Below, one piece after another: positions 39,207 through 43,963 of a stretch of 43,963 nucleotides of DNA. The stretch's first letter is position 1. The number at the start of each line of letters is the position of its first letter. This DNA comes from Candidatus Pelagibacter ubique HIMB058. Its GTDB lineage: Bacteria; Pseudomonadota; Alphaproteobacteria; Pelagibacterales; Pelagibacteraceae. The DNA is taken from NCBI GenBank assembly GCA_000419545.1, contig ATTF01000008.1, forward strand, positions 1 through 43,963. The letters run 5' to 3'. Position numbers and translations under genes: made by a program. The notes under the pieces are model-generated. The model did no database searches, was not told the DNA's origin, and saw only the letters and a list, made by a program, of their open reading frames with translations.

Positions 39207-40732
39207 TAATTAGTTTTATATTTTTTTAAATTTAATATTCCTAACAAATAACAAGATAACAAATAAATAAAACCAACAAAACTTATAATTAATATTAAAT
39301 AGACTGCCTTATAGTTACTCATAAAGCTCAAACTATTAGAAAAAGTCTCTAAAGTAAAAATTAGGATAAATGACATTATTAAAGTTGAAATCAGTATTTT
39401 GAATGAGTTCTTTAGTAGTTCTATTTTCAAAAGTAAGTAACTTTTTTGCTCAAGTAAATATAAGTAAGCAAAAACACCTAGCCATGTAGATATACTAGTT
39501 GCAATAGGAATTATTATAAAGCCTACCCTTGAAAAAAGAGATACGCTTATAAAAACATTTATTACAACGATAAACAAAGAAATATAAAAAGGTGTTTTTG
39601 TATTATCTCTTGCAAAAAAGAAATTGGATAGCACTTTAATAAGCGCAAAAGCTGGAACGCCATATCCAAAATATTTTAGTGCAGCTGCTGTCATCAGTGT
39701 GTCCTCTTTAGAAAAAGAACCATATCCGAATAAGCCATTTATTATTTCCTCTGAAGCTATAACTAAGCCAAAACTTGCAGGTATTGAAAATAATAACGAA
39801 AGTTCAAATGAATTATTTTGAATTTTAGAAACTTTATTAATATTTTTTGACTTAAAAGCTTCTGATAGCACGGGTAATGAAACTGTTCCAACTGCTATAC
39901 CAGCAATTGCTAGATTTATTTGATAAACCCGATCTGCATAATATAAGTAAGAAACAGCTCCAGCTTGGAAAGAAGCAATAATTGTTCCAATCAGTATATT
40001 TATTTGTGTAACACCTGATGACAAAATACTTGGTAATAGTTTTTTAAAAAAAAATTTTACTTTTTTTGTAATTTTTAAGTTTAATGAAAAATTAGGTTTA
40101 TAATATTTTAATGATACATAGCTTAAAAAGATTAATTGTAATATCCCTGCAAAAGTTACACCATACGATAGTTGTTTTGCATAATCTAAATTATAGTAAA
40201 AGGAAATGATTAGGCTACTTATTAAAACTATATTCAAAATTATAGGTGCGGCGGCAGCTGCTGCAAACTTATTATTGGAATTTAAAATACCTGAAAAGAA
40301 AGATGATAAACTTACAAAAAGTAAAAATGGAAATGTAATTCTTGTTAGTTCGACTGCTATCCCGAACTTTAACCCATTATCAACGAACCCTGGTGCAATT
40401 ATATAGACTAGGTAGGGAGTAAAAATCTCCACTAATGTTACTAAAAATAATAATATTATTATTAAAAGACTAAATATATCGTCTGCAAATTTTTTTCCGT
40501 GCTTTTTGTTTGATAATTTTGCTGATGTATAGCTTGGGATAAATGCTGCATTAAATGTTCCTTCTGCGAATAATCTTCTGAAAGTATTAGGCAATCTAAA
40601 TGCAACAAAAAAAGCGTCAGCATAAATTGAAGCTCCTAAAAAAATTGCTATCAAAATGTCTCTCAGATATCCTAAAATCCTGCTGATTAGAGTAAAAAAA
40701 CTAAATAATGTAGCCGAAGAAAGTAAGTTCAT
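39206..40732 (-). CDS. murJ: lipid II flippase MurJ
   Basis: Inner-membrane MOP-superfamily transporter that flips lipid II for peptidoglycan synthesis. The 508 residues contain about 14 hydrophobic segments. The N-terminal [37 protein letters not shown] and FNAAFIPSY are signature MurJ/MviN sequences, including conserved arginines of the central cavity. It heads a minus-strand run with trpS, the nfuA-type gene and the glucosaminidase. It is divergent from the malic enzyme with a 70-base gap. Confidence 0.94.
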   Translation of the reverse strand: MNLLSSATLFSFFTLISRILGYLRDILIAIFLGASIYADAFFVAFRLPNTFRRLFAEGTFNAAFIPSYTSAKLSNKKHGKKFADDIFSLLIIILLFLVTLVEIFTPYLVYIIAPGFVDNGLKFGIAVELTRITFPFLLFVSLSSFFSGILNSNNKFAAAAAAPIILNIVLISSLIISFYYNLDYAKQLSYGVTFAGILQLIFLSYVSLKYYKPNFSLNLKITKKVKFFFKKLLPSILSSGVTQINILIGTIIASFQAGAVSYLYYADRVYQINLAIAGIAVGTVSLPVLSEAFKSKNINKVSKIQNNSFELSLLFSIPASFGLVIASEEIINGLFGYGSFSKEDTLMTAAALKYFGYGVPAFALIKVLSNFFFARDNTKTPFYISLFIVVINVFISVSLFSRVGFIIIPIATSISTWLGVFAYLYLLEQKSYLLLKIELLKNSFKILISTLIMSFILIFTLETFSNSLSFMSNYKAVYLILIISFVGFIYLLSCYLLGILNLKKYKTN

Positions 40733-40802
40733 AAATTATCAAAAATAAGCCATAAATTTTTAGTGAATTATCATTTTTTATATTACATACTCATACACTT
40801 AA
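40733..40802. promoter_or_regulatory. divergent murJ/malic-enzyme intergenic region
   Basis: This 70-base AT-rich gap must hold or adjoin promoters for both genes. I see -10-like hexamers (TATATT on the plus strand, GATAAT on the minus) but no convincingly spaced -35 element, so I do not assign exact promoters. No operator-like palindrome was seen. Confidence 0.35.
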
Positions 40803-43085
40803 ATGCCAAAAAAAACAGAGATTGATCATTATACAGATAAAGAGGCTCTTGATTTTCATATAAAAGGAAAGTCAGGCAAAATTGAGATTGGATCATCTAA
40901 ACCCTTAACAACAAAAAGAGATTTATCTTTAGCGTATTCACCAGGTGTTGCCGCTCCAGTTAAAGAAATCGCAAAAAATCCTGAGCTTGCTTACGATTAT
41001 ACAAGTAAAGGTAATCTTGTAGCGGTAATTAGTAATGGTAGTGCAATTTTAGGATTAGGAAACTTAGGCTCTCTAGCATCTAAACCAGTGATGGAGGGTA
41101 AGTCTGTCTTGTTCAAACGTTTTGCCGATATAGACTCAATTGATATTGAAATTGATAATAAGGATACAAATTCAATTATTGAAACGATAAAAAATATTAG
41201 CGGAACATTCGGTGGTATTAATCTTGAAGATATAGCTGCACCAGATTGTTTTATTATAGAACAAAAACTAAAAGAAACTTTAGATATACCAGTTTTTCAC
41301 GATGATCAGCATGGAACTGCTATCATTACAACAGCAGCTTTGATAAACGCTTTAGATATTTCAAAGAAAAAAATTTCAGAAGTAAAAGTAGTTGTTAACG
41401 GGGCTGGAGCATCAGCACAAGCTTGCGCAAATCTATTTAAAAGCTCTGGTATAAAAAGTGAGAACATCGTCATGTGTGATAGTAAAGGTGTGATTTACAA
41501 AGGAAGAAAAAATATTGACCAATTTAAATCAGCACATGCGGTGGAAACAAAGTTAAGAACTTTAAGTGATGCAATGAAAAATGCAGATGTTTTTCTAGGC
41601 TTGTCTGCAAAAGATGTTGTTTCCAAAGACATGGTTAAATCTATGTCAAAAAATCCGATCATTTTTGCATGTGCAAATCCAGATCCAGAAATAAAACCAG
41701 AATTAATTGAAGAAGTTAGGGACGACGCAATCATAGCTACAGGACGGTCAGATTATCCTAATCAAGTAAATAACCTTATTGGTTTTCCTTACATTTTTAG
41801 GGGTGCTTTAGATGTAAGAGCTAAAGCAATAAATGAAGAAATGAAAGTTGCAGCGGCAAAAGCTATAGCTTTATTAGCAAGAGAGAATGTGCCGGACGAA
41901 GTAGTAGCGGCCTATGGCGGTGATAGACCTAGATATGGAAAAAATTACATAATCCCATCAACTTTTGATCCGAGATTAATAAGTGTGATACCTGCTGCTG
42001 TTGCAGAAGCAGCAATGAAAAGTGGCGCTGCAAGAAAAAAAATTGATGATCTTCAAATATATAAAGATCAGCTAACCAATCGTTTAGATCCTTCAATGTC
42101 TATTATGCAAGGTATAAATGCAAAAATTAGAAAAAATCCAAAAAGAGTTATTTTTGCAGAGGGAGAAGATGAAAACATGCTTAAGGCTGCAATTGAATTT
42201 GGAAGAAATAAACTAGGAATACCGATACTTATTGGTGCTGAAAATAGAGTAAAAGAACAGCTTAAGAAAATTGGTTTAGATGAAAATTATAAAATTGAGA
42301 TAGTAAATTCTACGGATAAAGAAAAAAGAGAAAAATATGTTAAACATCTTTACAAAAAACTTCAAAGAGAAGGTCAGTTAGAAAGAGATGTTGATCGTCT
42401 TGTAAGAAATGACAGAATTGCTTGGGGATCTTCAATGATTGCATGCAAAGATGCTGATGCAATGGTTACTGGAAATATAAGACACTATGCTGCCTCAATA
42501 GAAAAATTGAAAAAAGTTGTAAATGCAAGACCAAACGAAGAAATTTTTGGTATGACGATGATTGTTTCTAAAGGAAAGACAATTCTAGTAGCAGACACAA
42601 ACGTAACAGAATTACCGTCTGCAGAAAGATTGGTTAATATTTCAAAATCGTGTGTACGTATTGCACGTTTATTTGGTTTTGAACCCAAAGTTGCTTTCTT
42701 ATCTCATTCGACTTTTGGAAAACCTATTTCTAGAAATACTAGACATGTTAGAGATGCAATTGAAAAATTAAAAAAGGAAAAAGTTGATTTTGATTTTGAT
42801 GGAGAAATGCAGCCTGATGTAGCATTAAATCCCATCTATAAAGAAATTTATCCATTTTCGAAAATTGTAGGTAATGCAAATATTTTAATCATGCCTGCTC
42901 TCCACAGTGCAGCTATTTCTACTAAATTAATGAAAGTTTTTGGTGGCGGTAAAAATATAGGTCCTTTGTTAATTGGTTTGGGGCAACCTATTGAAGTTGC
43001 TCCTCTAAGAGCCTCAACATCAGAAATTTTAAATTTAGCTTCAATTGCAGCTTATTCTTCTGATGTTATTGATTATTCAAATTAA
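40803..43085 (+). CDS. maeB: NADP-type malic enzyme with phosphotransacetylase-like domain
   Basis: Oxidative decarboxylation of malate to pyruvate. The N-terminal malic domain has SLAYSPGVAAPVKEIA, then FHDDQHGTAIITTAALINAL and the nucleotide-binding VVVNGAGASAQACANLF. From about residue 430 a phosphotransacetylase-like domain follows (RVIFAEGEDENMLKAAIEF; MVTGNIRHYA), which in this family is usually regulatory rather than catalytic. The 760 residues match the MaeB fusion length. No clear Shine-Dalgarno sequence precedes the ATG. The last four bases overlap the convergent lipoprotein gene. It would feed pyruvate and reducing power from the TCA cycle. Confidence 0.94.
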   Translation: MPKKTEIDHYTDKEALDFHIKGKSGKIEIGSSKPLTTKRDLSLAYSPGVAAPVKEIAKNPELAYDYTSKGNLVAVISNGSAILGLGNLGSLASKPVMEGKSVLFKRFADIDSIDIEIDNKDTNSIIETIKNISGTFGGINLEDIAAPDCFIIEQKLKETLDIPVFHDDQHGTAIITTAALINALDISKKKISEVKVVVNGAGASAQACANLFKSSGIKSENIVMCDSKGVIYKGRKNIDQFKSAHAVETKLRTLSDAMKNADVFLGLSAKDVVSKDMVKSMSKNPIIFACANPDPEIKPELIEEVRDDAIIATGRSDYPNQVNNLIGFPYIFRGALDVRAKAINEEMKVAAAKAIALLARENVPDEVVAAYGGDRPRYGKNYIIPSTFDPRLISVIPAAVAEAAMKSGAARKKIDDLQIYKDQLTNRLDPSMSIMQGINAKIRKNPKRVIFAEGEDENMLKAAIEFGRNKLGIPILIGAENRVKEQLKKIGLDENYKIEIVNSTDKEKREKYVKHLYKKLQREGQLERDVDRLVRNDRIAWGSSMIACKDADAMVTGNIRHYAASIEKLKKVVNARPNEEIFGMTMIVSKGKTILVADTNVTELPSAERLVNISKSCVRIARLFGFEPKVAFLSHSTFGKPISRNTRHVRDAIEKLKKEKVDFDFDGEMQPDVALNPIYKEIYPFSKIVGNANILIMPALHSAAISTKLMKVFGGGKNIGPLLIGLGQPIEVAPLRASTSEILNLASIAAYSSDVIDYSN

Positions 43086-43660
43086 AATTTAGTTCTACTT
43101 AATTCAGTTGCAAGATAAATTGATGGAATAACTTCTTCTACATCATAAATCTTATTTGCCTCATTAATAACTTCTTTTTTTTCTTCCTCATCCATCGCAA
43201 TGCCAAAAATATAAATTTTTTTATTCACTGTTTCCAAAGTATAATTTCTAGCTTTAGTTTTTTTGTTAAAGATCAACGCTGTTCTTAATTGACTTGTTAT
43301 CAATACATCCTTTGCAGTACTTTTAAAATTTGTTTGACCTTTAATTGTAATCGCATTCTTTACAGATCTGACTCCCTTGGTTTCCCATGCCATTTTAGTT
43401 ATCTTTATTTTCTCTTCAGGTTCATCAACTTTTCCTGATAGAAATATTTGGCCGTCTAATACTTCGGACTGTATAGATAAAAAATACTTTTTATCCTCTA
43501 GAGCTAACCTTGCTGAAAGATTTTTTTGCATAATAGTATCATCTATTTGCATTCCTATGGTTCTAGGATCAAAAGTTATATTAACACCAGCACCAAACTG
43601 AGTTGGTGTTGAACAAGCAAATAACAAATAAAATAATAAAATAAAGCTAATTTTTTTCAT
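43082..43660 (-). CDS. outer-membrane BON-domain lipoprotein (DolP/YraP-like)
   Basis: A 192-residue lipoprotein: MKKISFILLFYLLFAC has a hydrophobic signal and a lipobox with Cys16 as the lipidation site. Two BON domains follow (about 40-105, with DGQIFLSGKVDEPEEKIKI, and about 110-185, with NKKIYIFGIAMDEEEKKEV). BON domains bind phospholipid, and DolP-like proteins support outer-membrane integrity. The linkage to rsmI resembles the yraL-to-yraP region of E. coli, without the intervening genes. It begins inside the last codons of rsmI (14-base overlap). Confidence 0.88.
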   Translation of the reverse strand: MKKISFILLFYLLFACSTPTQFGAGVNITFDPRTIGMQIDDTIMQKNLSARLALEDKKYFLSIQSEVLDGQIFLSGKVDEPEEKIKITKMAWETKGVRSVKNAITIKGQTNFKSTAKDVLITSQLRTALIFNKKTKARNYTLETVNKKIYIFGIAMDEEEKKEVINEANKIYDVEEVIPSIYLATELSRTKF

Positions 43661-43963
43661 TTTTAATCTTTAGGCATAAATCGTAAATTTTTTTTTTATT
43701 AATTTTTTCTGTTTCTAAAATTAAATCAACAGTATCTTTTAAACTATATTTTTTTAAATATTTTTTTGCTTTATTAACAATTTTTTCATCATCAACTTTT
43801 TTAATATTAATATTTTGATCTGAAATGATTATCGTAAGTTCACCTTTAAAAGAATTATTCATCATCTTTAATTTATCAATATCTTCTCTATAAAATTCTT
43901 CATGAATTTTTGTAATTTCTTTAGCAATAATTATTTTTCTTCCAGAAAAATATTTTTTAAAAC
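43647..43963 (-). CDS. rsmI: 16S rRNA 2'-O-ribose methyltransferase RsmI, 5' part missing
   Basis: Only the C-terminal part is in the window; the frame is open to the right edge. The residues there, AKEITKIHEEFYREDIDKL, match the RsmI ELTKLHEEFYRG region, and FKGELTIIISDQN matches the following KGExVLVV motif. The final helix-turn-helix-like segment is AKKYLKKYSLKDTVDLILE. RsmI methylates C1402 of 16S rRNA. An internal ATG pair at 43865 is not the true start. The TetR-like catalytic part lies outside the window. Confidence 0.85.
   Translation of the reverse strand, partial: FKKYFSGRKIIIAKEITKIHEEFYREDIDKLKMMNNSFKGELTIIISDQNINIKKVDDEKIVNKAKKYLKKYSLKDTVDLILETEKINKKKIYDLCLKIKNEKN

Overview
The window looks like a chromosomal segment from a streamlined, AT-rich alphaproteobacterium, most likely SAR11 (Pelagibacterales). 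The reasons are very low GC, lysine- and asparagine-rich proteins, near-zero intergenic space, and several gene orders typical of Alphaproteobacteria (dnaA / rpsT-mutM / ubiE-ubiB-coaBC-dut; irr / fabA-fabB-fabI; tsaB-fur-miaB-phoH-ybeY-lnt-metK-nusA-infB-rbfA-rpsO-pnp). The genus call is inference from content; there is no rRNA here. No tRNA, rRNA, CRISPR, IS element or prophage was seen. No gene-free stretch exceeds 300 bases; the longest (9648-9928, 281 bases) is annotated.

Layout. 1-390 (-): start of the redox response regulator regA, cut by the window edge. 555-3667 (+): a polyamine operon of ornithine-decarboxylase-like, deoxyhypusine-synthase-like and agmatinase-like genes, behind a leader with a perfect hairpin. 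3657-9647 (-): dnaA, dnaN, gyrB and regB, so the polyamine operon sits between the two halves of the RegB/RegA system. 9929-11094 (-): rpsT and mutM. 11106-16211 (+): ubiE, ubiB, coaBC, dut, a thiF/moeB-like gene and a secreted SH3-domain protein, mostly overlapping. 16214-19709 (-): irr, katG, a 2-oxoglutarate oxygenase and a small membrane protein. 19793-22293 (+): fabA-fabB-fabI. 22290-35142 (-): a 13-kb run of translation, RNA-processing and envelope genes from tsaB to pnp. 35111-36166 (+): a secreted polysaccharide deacetylase. 36167-40732 (-): a Bax-like glucosaminidase, nfuA-type scaffold, trpS and murJ. 40803-43085 (+): malic enzyme. 43082-43963 (-): BON lipoprotein and the 3' part of rsmI.

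How it fits together. Redox and iron/peroxide control stand out: RegB/RegA, a Fur/Mur-type regulator and an Irr-type regulator. A near-identical 17-bp Irr-box-like operator lies in front of both katG and irr, which suggests one iron- or heme-responsive circuit controlling peroxide defence and Irr itself. The polyamine operon retains the catalytic lysine of deoxyhypusine synthase although bacteria have no eIF5A, so homospermidine synthesis is the likeliest role. nusA has a promoter, then an intrinsic terminator touching its ribosome-binding site, which looks like autogenous attenuation. Compaction shows in convergent genes that overlap or abut at all five convergent junctions, five TAATG stop-start fusions, predicted leaderless mRNAs (regA, ubiE, rpsT), and the absence of recF, rimP, ylxR, truB and rimI from places where relatives usually carry them.
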